Below, piece by piece: positions 43,823 through 52,118 of a stretch of DNA of 64,000 nucleotides. The notes below the pieces were generated by a model. The model was not told the origin of the DNA. It did not search any database and was given only the letters and a program-made list of their open reading frames with translations. The translations under genes and the position numbers were made by a program. The stretch comes from Modestobacter marinus (GTDB lineage Bacteria > Actinomycetota > Actinomycetes > Mycobacteriales > Geodermatophilaceae): NCBI RefSeq assembly GCF_011758655.1, contig NZ_JAAMPA010000001.1:2170001-2234000 (forward strand), in the 5' to 3' direction. The first letter of the stretch is position 1. Every line of letters starts with the position of its first letter.

Positions 43823-45463
43823 TTGTCCTCGTTCGACTCTGTCGACGCTCAGAACACCCCCGCTCTCCAGGACGCCCCGGCCGCGGCCGCCGTCCTCGAC
43901 ACGCCCGCCACCGAGGCCCCCGCGGCCGAGGCGGCGCCCGAGCCCACCGGCCCGACCTTCGCCCAGCTGGGCCTGCCCCAGCCGCTGGTCACCGCGCTCG
44001 AGCGCCGGGGCATCCGTCACCCCTTCGCCATCCAGACCTCCGCCCTGCCGGACGCCCTCGCCGGGCGCGACGTGCTCGGCAAGGCCGCCACCGGCTCGGG
44101 CAAGACGCTGGCCTTCGGCCTCCCGCTGCTGGCCCGGCTCGGTGCCGACGCCCAGCAGGGTCGCCGCGCACCGCGTGGCCTGATCCTGGTGCCGACCCGC
44201 GAGCTGGCCCAGCAGGTGCACGACAACCTGGCCCCGCTGGGGCAGGCCAACGGCGTCCAGCTGGCCGCCGTCTACGGCGGTGCCTCGATGTACCGCCAGA
44301 TCCAGCAGCTGCGTCGCGGCGTCGACGTGCTCATCGCCACCCCCGGGCGGCTGCAGGACCTGATCAACCAGGGCGAGGCGACCCTCTCCGAGGTCGTCGT
44401 CTCGGTCATCGACGAGGCCGACTTCATGTCCGACCTCGGCTTCCTGCCGGTGGTCAAGGAGCTGCTCGACCAGACCCGGAACGACGGCCAGCGGCTGCTG
44501 TTCTCGGCCACGCTGGACGGCGAGGTCGACACCCTGGTGCGCCGCTACCTCAAGGACCCGGCCCGCCACGAGGTCGTCAAGGCCGAGGACAACGGCCCGA
44601 AGGCCGAGCACCTGGCCTACAGCGTGTCCTTCCCGGACAAGCTGAAGGTCACCGAGGCGATGGCCGCCCGTCCGGGCCGGATCATCATCTTCGTGCGCAC
44701 CCAGCACGGTGCCGACCGGCTGGCCGGCAACCTGCAGCAGGTCGGCATCGCGGCCGAGCCCATCCACGGTGGGCTCCCGCAGGCCGCCCGGCGCCGCGCG
44801 CTGGAGGCGTTCACCGACGCCCGCAGCCCGGTGCTGGTGGCCACCGACGTCGCCGCGCGTGGCATCCACGTCGACGACGTGTCGCTGGTCCTGCACTACG
44901 ACCCGCCGGCAGACCACAAGACCTACCTGCACCGTTCCGGCCGCACCGCGCGCGCCGGTGCCGCGGGCGTCGTGGTCTCGCTGCTCCTGCCCGACCAGGT
45001 GGGCCAGGCCAAGCGCCGCTTCCGCCAGGCCAAGCTCGACCCGCAGGTGTCGCGGATCCGCCCGGGCGACGCCCCGATCGCGGAGCTCGTCGCCGGCGGC
45101 ACGTTCGTGGAGCCGATCGTCCGCCCGGTGCGCGAGTCGCGCCGTCCGGCCGGCAGCTCCGGTGGGCGCCGGCACTCCGGTGAGCGCCCCGGTGGCTACC
45201 GTGGCGGCCCGCGCCGTCCCTCCGGCGACCGCGACCGCACGTACGGCGACCGCCCCTCGGGCGAGCGCTCCTACGGCGATCGGGATCGCAGCTCGGCCGG
45301 CCGGCCCTCCGGCGACCGCGAGCGCTCGTACGGCGACCGCCCCTCGGGCGAGCGCTCCTACGGCGATCGGGATCGCGGCGGTGACCGACGGTCCGGTGGC
45401 TACCGCGGCTCGAGCGACGGACGCTCCGGCGGCCGTCCTCCGCGCCCGGCCCGCTCCTACTGA
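43823..45463 (+). CDS. DEAD-box RNA helicase
   Basis: A 546-residue ATP-dependent RNA helicase. FAQLGLPQPL and HPFAIQTSALP form the Q motif; ATGSGKT (I), PTRELAQQ (Ia), TPGRL (Ib), VIDEADFM (II), FSATL (III), VATDVAARGIHVDD (V) and HRSGRTARAG (VI) follow. After residue ~430 the tail is Arg/Gly/Asp/Ser-rich with repeated YGDRPSGERSYGDRDR, typical of RNA-binding, phase-separating tails of cold-shock helicases. TTG 43823 is chosen for the nearby GGAG; the frame is open far upstream but only as shadow of add. The long leader suggests mRNA-level control. Confidence 0.9.
   Translation: MSSFDSVDAQNTPALQDAPAAAAVLDTPATEAPAAEAAPEPTGPTFAQLGLPQPLVTALERRGIRHPFAIQTSALPDALAGRDVLGKAATGSGKTLAFGLPLLARLGADAQQGRRAPRGLILVPTRELAQQVHDNLAPLGQANGVQLAAVYGGASMYRQIQQLRRGVDVLIATPGRLQDLINQGEATLSEVVVSVIDEADFMSDLGFLPVVKELLDQTRNDGQRLLFSATLDGEVDTLVRRYLKDPARHEVVKAEDNGPKAEHLAYSVSFPDKLKVTEAMAARPGRIIIFVRTQHGADRLAGNLQQVGIAAEPIHGGLPQAARRRALEAFTDARSPVLVATDVAARGIHVDDVSLVLHYDPPADHKTYLHRSGRTARAGAAGVVVSLLLPDQVGQAKRRFRQAKLDPQVSRIRPGDAPIAELVAGGTFVEPIVRPVRESRRPAGSSGGRRHSGERPGGYRGGPRRPSGDRDRTYGDRPSGERSYGDRDRSSAGRPSGDRERSYGDRPSGERSYGDRDRGGDRRSGGYRGSSDGRSGGRPPRPARSY
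45218..45391. repeat. 87-bp tandem duplication in the helicase tail
   Basis: Two near-identical 87-bp (29-codon) units start at 45218 and 45305, each with smaller internal repeats encoding SYGDRDR and PSGDR. Confidence 0.8.
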
Positions 45464-45468
45464 GCAGG

Positions 45469-45534
45469 GCCCCGTCCGCAGGGACGGGGCACGAACGGCA
45501 ACGGCCGGCTCCCGCATCGCGGGGGCCGGCCGTT
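45469..45534 (+). terminator. Double hairpin terminator after the helicase gene
   Basis: First hairpin GCCCCGTCC-GCAG-GGACGGGGC (45469-45490); second a 16-bp stem with one wobble, AACGGCCGGCTCCCGC with its partner around ATC (45500-45534). The convergent acidic-protein gene ends just beyond. Confidence 0.55.
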
Positions 45535-45556
45535 GGCCGTTCCGGAGCGCGCGTGC

Positions 45557-46996
45557 CTACGCGCGCTCGACGTCGGTGCGGAAGACCAGGGCGGTGCCGA
45601 CGTCGGCGAGGACGTCGGCCCACGCGGCGGCCAGCACCGCAGCGTCCTCCGCGGACAGCGGGGCGGTCGGCTCGCTCTCGCCGCGGGCCACCGCCTGACC
45701 GAGCGCAGCGCCCGGGCTGAGCTGCTGCTGCACCCGCGGGAGCCCGGCGTACTCGGCCAGGTCCAGCGCGCCCTCGGCCGGCTGGGCCAGCGCCTGGTGG
45801 GTCACCAGCCCGCCGGCGCCGCCGGCCACCTCGGCCAGCACCTCGGACAGCGCAGCCAGGTCGTAGCGGTCCTCGTCGGCCGGCAGCGGCATCGTGTCGG
45901 TGTCGGCCACCTCGGGCCAGGAGGCGATCTCGGTGAGGTCGTGCTCCTCGTCGCCGGCGCAGAACCGCGCGAGTTCCACCGGGCTGGGGAAGACGAACAC
46001 CTGACCGTCCCGGCCGAGGAAGCGCGCCCGGTCGTCGACGTAGCAGCGCAGGGTCAGCCCGGCCCCCTGCGGGTGGACCAGCTCCACGGGCAGGATGCCG
46101 ACCGCCTCCCAGAACTCCTGGGCGGCGGCGACGGCCGCAGGGCTGGCGGTCAGCCCGCTGCCGCTGCGGACGGTCCGGACCCCGGCGGTGGAGGCCTGGG
46201 CCGGGCTGGCCGCGGTCGACCCGGCGGCGGGGCGGGCCGCCGGGGTGGCGTCGACGTCGTCGTCCTCGTCGTCGTCCGGGTCGGCGGCGCGGGCCTCCGC
46301 CTCCTCGGCGGCGGAGGGGTAGTCCTCTGGCCGGACGGTGCCGGCGCCGGTCCAGTCCAGGTGCTCGTCGAGCTCCTCGAGGACGTCCTCCCACAGCTCG
46401 TCGACGGCGGTGCCCAGCCGCGCCCAGCTCTCCTCGCCGCTGCGGCCGAGGAACGCCCCGACGCCCAGGGAGAGCGCGGCGACCTCGGGGCGGGCGACCA
46501 GTTCGGCAACGGCCTCGAAGCTGGTCTCGTCGTCGTCCAGGTCCTCGTCGTCCTCGTCGCCGGTGGTGTCACAGCACTCGGCGAGCCGGCCGACGATGTC
46601 GACGTCGGCGGCCAGTTCCTCGACGGCCCAGCGGTCGGGGTTCTCCGCGACGACGTCGTAGACGCCGTCGAGGTCGTAGCGGTGGTCCTCGTCGGGGGTG
46701 AGGTCGGCGGCGCCCAGCGTCGACACCACGGGCCAGACCGGGTGGTCGGCCAGGTCGTGGTCGGTGCTCACCCGGCAGAACGCGGCCAGCGCCGCCGGCG
46801 AGGGGAACAGGTGGACGACGGCGGTGGGGCCGGGGGCCTCGGGGTCGTCGTCGTTGATGTCGGCCGGCACGTCGATCGTGCTGCCGAGGAACGCCTGCCA
46901 CTCCTCGCCGTCCTCTTCCCACGGCGGCGCCCAGAGCGTGTAGCCCGTGCGGTCGTCGAGGGTCAGGGCGATGGGGACGATGCTGGACCTGGGCAC
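45557..46996 (-). CDS. Acidic protein with two copies of an uncharacterised domain
   Basis: I do not recognise a function. About 479 residues, strongly acidic, no signal peptide or membrane segment. The N- and C-terminal parts share a domain: VVHLFPSPAALAAFC...DHDLADHPVWPVV...DEDHRYDLDGVYDVV matches VFVFPSPVELARFC...EHDLTEIASWPEV...DEDRYDLAALSEVL. An Asp/Glu/Ala-rich linker (DPDDDEDDDVDATPAAR) separates them. Actinobacterial relatives near upp/add may include mycobacterial Rv3311, sometimes labelled primosomal protein; I cannot confirm this. GTG 46996 lies 6 nt after CAGGAT, fitting a leaderless start; the upstream open frame is unsupported. Confidence 0.65.
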   Translation of the reverse strand: MPRSSIVPIALTLDDRTGYTLWAPPWEEDGEEWQAFLGSTIDVPADINDDDPEAPGPTAVVHLFPSPAALAAFCRVSTDHDLADHPVWPVVSTLGAADLTPDEDHRYDLDGVYDVVAENPDRWAVEELAADVDIVGRLAECCDTTGDEDDEDLDDDETSFEAVAELVARPEVAALSLGVGAFLGRSGEESWARLGTAVDELWEDVLEELDEHLDWTGAGTVRPEDYPSAAEEAEARAADPDDDEDDDVDATPAARPAAGSTAASPAQASTAGVRTVRSGSGLTASPAAVAAAQEFWEAVGILPVELVHPQGAGLTLRCYVDDRARFLGRDGQVFVFPSPVELARFCAGDEEHDLTEIASWPEVADTDTMPLPADEDRYDLAALSEVLAEVAGGAGGLVTHQALAQPAEGALDLAEYAGLPRVQQQLSPGAALGQAVARGESEPTAPLSAEDAAVLAAAWADVLADVGTALVFRTDVERA

Positions 46997-47113
46997 CCGC
47001 CCATCCTGCCCGGTGATCCTGTGCTCGCGCACTGGGGTAGCCGGTCCGGACGCGCGCCCCGGCCTTCCGGCAGGGTCTCGCGTCGAGCCTGCGGGTGGTG
47101 GAGGGCGGGAGGG

Positions 47114-47147
47114 CCCTCCTGCCGCCTGCTCAGGGTGGGCAGGAGGG
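47114..47147 (-). terminator. Hairpin after the half-length aldehyde dehydrogenase gene
   Basis: CCCTCCTGCC and GGCAGGAGGG form a perfect 10-bp stem with a 14-nt loop just after the stop at 47152. No T tract. Confidence 0.4.
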
Positions 47148-47151
47148 GACG

Positions 47152-48018
47152 TCACACGCCGATCGGGTGCCAGACGCTCTTGGTCTCCAGGAAGGGGCGG
47201 AGCCGGGAGAGGCCGGGGTCGGCCGACCAGTCAGGCTCCTCGGCCGGCGCCCGCAGCACCCGCTTGATCGTCCCGGCGGCGGAGCGTTCCAGCTCCATCG
47301 CCAGCGGCGCCGGGGCGCCGGCCAGGTCGACCGCGTCGACGTCGGCGTGCTCGGCCAGCCACGGACCGATCTCCGCGGCGTCCCCGGTGAGCAGGTTGAC
47401 CACCCCGCCGGGGACGTCGGAGGTGGCCAGCACCTCGCCGAGGGTGATCGCGGGCAGCGGGCGCTCCTTGGAGCTCACCACCACGGCGGTGTTGCCGGCG
47501 GCCAGCACCGGGGCCAGCACGCTGACCAGCCCGAGCAGACTCGACCGCTGCGGGGCCAGGACGGCGACGACGCCGGTGGGCTCGGGTACGGAGAAGCCGA
47601 AGTACGGCCCCGCGACCGGGTTGGTGCTGCCCAGCACGGCGGCGAGCTTGTCGGTCCACCCGGCGTACCAGACCCAGCGGTCGATCGCGGCGTCCACCGC
47701 GGCGCGGGCCTTGGCGGCCGACAGTCCCTCGCCCGCGGCGACCTCCTCGGCGAACTGGGCGGCGCGGCCCTCCATCACCTCGGCGACCCGGTAGAGCACC
47801 TGGCCGCGGTTGTAGGCGGTCGCGCCGGACCACTTCGGGAACGCGCCCCGGGCGGCGACCACGGCGTCCCGGCCGTCCTTGCGGGAGGCCCAGGCCGCGT
47901 TGGCCAGGAAGTGCCCCCGGGAGTCGAGGACCTCGTAGGTGCGGCCGGACTCGGAGCGCGGGAAGGCCCCGCCCAGGTAGAGCTTGTAGGTCTTGCGCAC
48001 GGTGAGCCGGTCGGACAT
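47152..48018 (-). CDS. Truncated, catalytically incomplete aldehyde dehydrogenase-like protein
   Basis: At 288 residues this is little more than half an ALDH. It retains the N-terminal/NAD-binding part: LYLGGAFPRSESGRTYEVLD, WVWYAGWTDKLAAVLG, PEPTGVVAVLAPQRSSLLG and LAAGNTAVVVSSKERPL. It lacks both the catalytic-Glu block (ELGGK) and the Cys domain, and has no Cys at all. It ends in ETKSVWHPIGV, so it is not an obvious frameshift; the reading frame is intact. ATG 48018 overlaps the full ALDH stop in ATGA, implying equimolar partners. Together the pair mimics the two-domain ALDH16 layout. Confidence 0.85.
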   Translation of the reverse strand: MSDRLTVRKTYKLYLGGAFPRSESGRTYEVLDSRGHFLANAAWASRKDGRDAVVAARGAFPKWSGATAYNRGQVLYRVAEVMEGRAAQFAEEVAAGEGLSAAKARAAVDAAIDRWVWYAGWTDKLAAVLGSTNPVAGPYFGFSVPEPTGVVAVLAPQRSSLLGLVSVLAPVLAAGNTAVVVSSKERPLPAITLGEVLATSDVPGGVVNLLTGDAAEIGPWLAEHADVDAVDLAGAPAPLAMELERSAAGTIKRVLRAPAEEPDWSADPGLSRLRPFLETKSVWHPIGV

Positions 48019-49460
48019 CAGGAGTCGCTCCTCAGGTAGGCGGCCAGCCCCTGCCGGCCGCCCTCGCGGCCGTAGCCGGACTGCTTGTAACCGCCGAACG
48101 GCGAGGTGGGGTCGAACTCGTTGAACGTGTTCGCCCACACCACGCCGGCGCGCAGCTGGTCGGTGACCTTCAGGATCCGCGAGCCCTTCTCCGACCAGAT
48201 GCCGGCCGAGAGCCCGTAGGTGGTGTTGTTGGCCTTGGCGACAGCCTCGTCCGGGGTGCGGAACGTCAATACCGAGAGCACCGGGCCGAAGACCTCGTCG
48301 CGGGCGATCCGGTGGGCGGGGGAGACGTCGGTGAAGACGGTCGGCTTGAACCAGAAGCCGCGGTCGGGCAGGTCGCCGTCGGGCTGCCAGCAGGTCGCGC
48401 CCTCGGTCTCCCCGAAGGCGGTCAGCTCGCGGATGCGGGCCAGCTGCTCCGCGGAGTTGATCGCGCCCAGGTCGGTGTTCTTGTCCATCGGGTCACCGAC
48501 GCGCAGGGTGCCGATCCGCCGCTGCAGTGCGGCGACGACGTCGTCGTGCACCGACTCCTGCACCAGCAGCCGGGAGCCGGCGCAGCAGACGTGGCCCTGG
48601 TTGAAGAAGATGCCGCGGACGATGCCCTCGACCGCCTGGTCGATCGGCGCGTCGTCGAAGACGATGTTCGCCGCCTTGCCGCCCAGCTCCAGGGTGAGCC
48701 GCTTCTCGGTGCCGGCGACCGCGCGGGCGATGGCGCGGCCCACCTCGGTCGAGCCGGTGAAGGCCACCTTGTCGACGTCCGGGTGGCTGATCACCGCCCG
48801 GCCGGTCTCCCCGGCACCGGTCACGATGTTCACCACGCCCGGCGGCAGGTCGGCCTGCTGGCAGATCTCGGCGAACAGCAGCGCGGTCAGCGGAGTGGTC
48901 TCGGCCGGCTTGAGGACGACGGTGTTGCCGGTTGCCAGCGCCGGCGCGATCTTCCACGCCAGCATCAGCAGCGGGAAGTTCCACGGGATGACCTGCCCGG
49001 CCACGCCGAGCGGTCGCGGAGCCGGCCCGAGGCCCGCGTGCTCGAGCTTGTCCGCCCAGCCCGCGTGGTAGAAGAAGTGCGCCGCGGCCAGGGGCACGTC
49101 GACGTCCCGGGACTCCCGGATCGGCTTGCCGTTGTCCAGCGTCTCCAGGACGGCGAACTCCCGGGCCCGCTCCTGCAGCAGCCGGGCGATGCGGAACAGG
49201 TACTTGCCGCGGTCGGCCGGGCGCATCGGCCCCCAGACCTTGACGAACGCCCGGCGGGCGGCCCGCACGGCGCGGTCGACGTCGGCATCGCTGCCGGTGG
49301 CGACCTCGCTGAGCACCTCCTCGGTGGCCGGGTTGACCGTCTTCAGCGGCGTGCCGGTGCCGTCGGTGAACTCCCCGTCGACGAACAGCCCGTAGCTGGG
49401 CCGGATGTCGACGATGGACCGCGACTCGGGTGCGGGCGCGTACTCGAACAGGCTGGTCAT
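48018..49460 (-). CDS. NAD-dependent aldehyde dehydrogenase
   Basis: This 480-residue enzyme has a complete ALDH core: GVAGQVIPWNFPLLM, AGNTVVLKPAETTP, FTGSTEVGR, the general base in LTLELGGKAANIVF, the nucleophile Cys in FFNQGHVCCAGSR, and EVFGPVLSV. Position one base after deoC suggests oxidation of the acetaldehyde released by DeoC, giving acetate. Substrate is inferred from context only. ATG 49460 follows the deoC stop almost directly. It overlaps the half-length ALDH gene by 4 bp. Confidence 0.9.
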   Translation of the reverse strand: MTSLFEYAPAPESRSIVDIRPSYGLFVDGEFTDGTGTPLKTVNPATEEVLSEVATGSDADVDRAVRAARRAFVKVWGPMRPADRGKYLFRIARLLQERAREFAVLETLDNGKPIRESRDVDVPLAAAHFFYHAGWADKLEHAGLGPAPRPLGVAGQVIPWNFPLLMLAWKIAPALATGNTVVLKPAETTPLTALLFAEICQQADLPPGVVNIVTGAGETGRAVISHPDVDKVAFTGSTEVGRAIARAVAGTEKRLTLELGGKAANIVFDDAPIDQAVEGIVRGIFFNQGHVCCAGSRLLVQESVHDDVVAALQRRIGTLRVGDPMDKNTDLGAINSAEQLARIRELTAFGETEGATCWQPDGDLPDRGFWFKPTVFTDVSPAHRIARDEVFGPVLSVLTFRTPDEAVAKANNTTYGLSAGIWSEKGSRILKVTDQLRAGVVWANTFNEFDPTSPFGGYKQSGYGREGGRQGLAAYLRSDS

Positions 49461-49461
49461 C

Positions 49462-50457
49462 TCAGTCCACGCTCACGTGGTCGGGGCCGCTGTAGTGGCC
49501 GGTGCGGAGCTTCTGGCGCTGCAGGAGCAGGTCGTTGAGCAGGCTGGAGGCGCCGAAGCGGAACCAGTCGGGGGACAGCCAGTCCGCGCCGACGGTCTCG
49601 TTGATCAGCACCAGGTGCTTGACGGCGTCCTTCGTCGTCCGGATGCCGCCGGCGGGCTTGACCCCGACCTGGCGGCCGGTGGCGGCGCGGAAGTCGCGCA
49701 CGGCCTCGAGCATCACCAGGCAGACCGGCAGGGTGGCCGCGGGGGAGACCTTGCCGGTGGAGGTCTTGATGAAGTCGCCGCCGGCCAGCATCGCCAGCCA
49801 CGAGGCGCGGCGGACGGCGTCCAGGGTGACCAGCTCGCCGGTCTCCAGGATCACCTTGAGGTGTGCCGGCCCGCAGGCCTCCTTGACGGCGACGATCTCC
49901 TCGAAGACGTCGAGGTACCGGCCGGTCAGGAAGGCGCCGCGGTCGATGACCATGTCGATCTCGTCGGCGCCGTTGGCGACGGCGTCCCGGACGTCGGCGA
50001 GCTTGACCTCGCGGCTGGCCCGGCCGCTGGGGAAGGCGGTGGCGACGGCGGCGACGTTGATGCCGGTGCCGGCCAGCGCCTCCTTGGCCACACCGGCCAG
50101 GTCGCCGTAGACGCAGACCGCGGCGACGGCCGGGCAGGCCGGGTCCGTCGGGTCCGGGCGGCGGGCCTTGGCGGCCAGGCTGCGGACCTTGCCCGGGGTG
50201 TCGGCGCCCTCGAGCGTGGTCAGGTCGACCATGGAGATCGCCGTGTCGATCGCCCACGCCTTGGCGGTCGTCTTGATCGATCGTGTGCCCAGCACCTTCG
50301 CCCGTGCCTCGGCGCCGACCTGGTCGACGCCGGGCAGGCCGTGCAGGAACGCGCGGAAGGCGTCGTTCGAGCGGGTGACGTCGGCGAACGGATCGGGCGG
50401 GGCGCCCGTCCCGCCGCTGGGGTCGGCCAGCGCGTTCGGGTCCAGCACGTGGGTCAT
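49462..50457 (-). CDS. deoC: Deoxyribose-phosphate aldolase
   Basis: A 331-residue class I aldolase splitting deoxyribose-5-phosphate to glyceraldehyde-3-phosphate and acetaldehyde. EIDMVIDRGAFL holds the catalytic Asp, FIKTSTGKVSPAATLP the Schiff-base Lys, and VGVKPAGGIRTTKDA the second active-site Lys. It is longer than the ~220-residue bacterial form, as in the eukaryote-like subgroup. ATG 50457 has GGAGA 9 nt upstream. It heads a minus-strand operon with the two ALDH genes and diverges from the DUF222 gene. Confidence 0.92.
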   Translation of the reverse strand: MTHVLDPNALADPSGGTGAPPDPFADVTRSNDAFRAFLHGLPGVDQVGAEARAKVLGTRSIKTTAKAWAIDTAISMVDLTTLEGADTPGKVRSLAAKARRPDPTDPACPAVAAVCVYGDLAGVAKEALAGTGINVAAVATAFPSGRASREVKLADVRDAVANGADEIDMVIDRGAFLTGRYLDVFEEIVAVKEACGPAHLKVILETGELVTLDAVRRASWLAMLAGGDFIKTSTGKVSPAATLPVCLVMLEAVRDFRAATGRQVGVKPAGGIRTTKDAVKHLVLINETVGADWLSPDWFRFGASSLLNDLLLQRQKLRTGHYSGPDHVSVD

Positions 50458-50610
50458 GCGCCGCATTCTCCACTGCTGCGCCGGGCGGCAGGGCACCGTC
50501 CACAGCCGGCGATCCCGGTCAGCTCCGGGTCGGTCTGTCAAGAGCTCGCTGACATCTGTGGATGAGCCTCTGACCTGCGGATTCGAGTGGTCGGTGGGCC
50601 GTTCGGCCGG

Positions 50611-50616
50611 TATTCT
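50611..50616 (+). promoter_or_regulatory. Candidate -10 for the DUF222-HNH gene
   Basis: TATTCT, about 35 nt before the start; a 10-bp palindrome CGTTCGAACG follows at 50626-50635 in the leader. Confidence 0.35.
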
Positions 50617-50651
50617 TCGCACACACGTTCGAACGGGTCAGGAGGTGTTCG

Positions 50652-51854
50652 GTGAGCGAGTTGATCTCCGCGCTGGACGCCCTGGCCGCCGATGACCTGC
50701 ACGCCCTCACCGACGGGCAGGTGCTGGACCGGACGGCCATGTTGGTGCAGCTGGGCAATCGGGTCGCGGCGGAGTTGACCCGCACGGTGCGTCAGTCCGA
50801 CATCGTGCAGGCCGCGGAGTGGGACGGGCTGAAGTCGATGCGGTCGTGGCTGATCGGGCACGCGCGGCTCGCGCCGGCCGAGGCCTCGCGGATCCTGCGA
50901 TCCGGGCGGGCCCTGGAGCACTTCCCGGTGCTGGCGGCCGGGTTCGCCGAGGGGTCGGTGACCGCGGAGCAGGTCGACGTGGTGGCCAGGAAGGTCGGTC
51001 CGGTCGAGGTCGCCCGCGCCGGGGAGCAGGGCATCGACCTCGGGGCCTCCGATGAGGTGTGGGCGCGGGTGGCCGTTGCGTCACCGCACCAGTCGCTGCT
51101 CGCCGCGGTCCAGGCCTTTGAGGACGCCTTGGACCCGGACGGGCCGGAGCCGGACCCGACCGAGGGGCGGCGGTTGACGATCGCCACGCACGCTGATGGT
51201 TCGGTGACCGGCCGGTTCGACCTGGATGCGACCGGCGGCGAGAAGGTGAAGGCGGCGATCGAGTCGATCGTGCAGGCGGACCGCACGCAGGGTGACGTGC
51301 GGACCCGGGCGCAGCAGAACGCCGACGCCCTGGTCCAGTTGGCTGACAACCAGCTCGCCTCTGGCAATCTGCCGACCCTTCGCACGGTCAAGCCCCACGT
51401 CGTGGTGGGCATCGACCTGGACGACCTGGTCGACCCGGCCACCGGCGCCGGTGCGGGGGAGCTGGGGTTCGGGGCGACGATCTCCGCCGCGCGGGCCCGC
51501 CACCTGGCCTGTGACGGCAGCATCTCCCGGATCGTGATGGGTCCCGACGGCACCCCGCTGGACCTGGGCCGGGACCACCGGGTGGTCACTCCCGGGTTGC
51601 GCAAGGCGGTCGAACGCCGGGACAGGTCCTGCGTGTTCGCCGGCTGTGGTGCACCGACCCACTGGTGCGATGTGCACCACCTGATCCACTGGCTGCACGG
51701 CGGTGAGACGTCGTTGAGCAACTCGGCGTTGTTGTGCGAACGGCACCACACCAAGGTCCACCACGGCTTCCGCGTGGCACGAGATCCCGACGGTCGATGG
51801 CGGACCTGGCGCCCCGACGACACCGAGATCCTCATCGGCCCACTGGTCCGCTGA
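50652..51854 (+). CDS. DUF222 and HNH endonuclease domain protein (13E12-like)
   Basis: A 400-residue protein of the actinobacterial 13E12 repeat family. The N-terminal DUF222 domain includes AAEWDGLKSMRSWLIGHARL and LEHFPVLAAGFAEGSVTAEQVDVVA. The C-terminal HNH nuclease carries CVFAGCGAPTHWCDVHHLIH, then NSALLCERHHTKVHHG, with Cys and His metal ligands in place. These genes are abundant and scattered; biological role is unknown. GTG 50652 has GGAGG 6 nt upstream. A 30-bp tandem repeat follows. Confidence 0.87.
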   Translation: MSELISALDALAADDLHALTDGQVLDRTAMLVQLGNRVAAELTRTVRQSDIVQAAEWDGLKSMRSWLIGHARLAPAEASRILRSGRALEHFPVLAAGFAEGSVTAEQVDVVARKVGPVEVARAGEQGIDLGASDEVWARVAVASPHQSLLAAVQAFEDALDPDGPEPDPTEGRRLTIATHADGSVTGRFDLDATGGEKVKAAIESIVQADRTQGDVRTRAQQNADALVQLADNQLASGNLPTLRTVKPHVVVGIDLDDLVDPATGAGAGELGFGATISAARARHLACDGSISRIVMGPDGTPLDLGRDHRVVTPGLRKAVERRDRSCVFAGCGAPTHWCDVHHLIHWLHGGETSLSNSALLCERHHTKVHHGFRVARDPDGRWRTWRPDDTEILIGPLVR

Positions 51855-51887
51855 CACGCGCAATCGTCGTGCCCTGCCCCGGCGTTC

Positions 51888-51991
51888 GTCTCGTCGTCCT
51901 GCCTGGCGCCGGCGCTGGTCTCGTCGTCCTGCCTGGCGCCGGCGTTGGTCTTCCGGCGTTGGTCTCGTCGTCCTGCCTGGCGCCGGCGTCG
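51888..51991. repeat. 30-bp tandem repeats downstream of the DUF222-HNH gene
   Basis: Full units start at 51888, 51918 and 51962 (core GTCTCGTCGTCCTGCCTGG, then CGCCGGCG), with a 14-bp partial unit at 51948 and a diverged one before the first. The surrounding gap 51855-52118 holds no other feature I can support. Confidence 0.85.
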
Positions 51992-52118
51992 GTCTCGCCC
52001 GGTGGTCGAACGTCGTCTCACCGCTGCGTCTCGCTCACGTGGGCCGGCTCGCCGATGAGTCTGGCTGGGTCCGGCGGTCCTGACCCGGTACCGACGTCGA
52101 CCGTTCCCGGAGGACCCC

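Noticed and set aside
45533..47794. Long + strand frame opposite the acidic protein and aldehyde dehydrogenase genes
   Set aside because: Gly/Val/Gln-rich shadow translation; the minus-strand frames carry recognisable domains.
47152..48018. Half-length aldehyde dehydrogenase as a decayed pseudogene
   Set aside because: The frame is uninterrupted with normal codon use, has a 4-bp coupled start and a natural-looking C-terminus.
50626..50635. CGTTCGAACG palindrome as a LexA/SOS box
   Set aside because: Actinobacterial SOS boxes have CGAAC-N4-GTTCG; here the half-sites are in the opposite order with no spacer.
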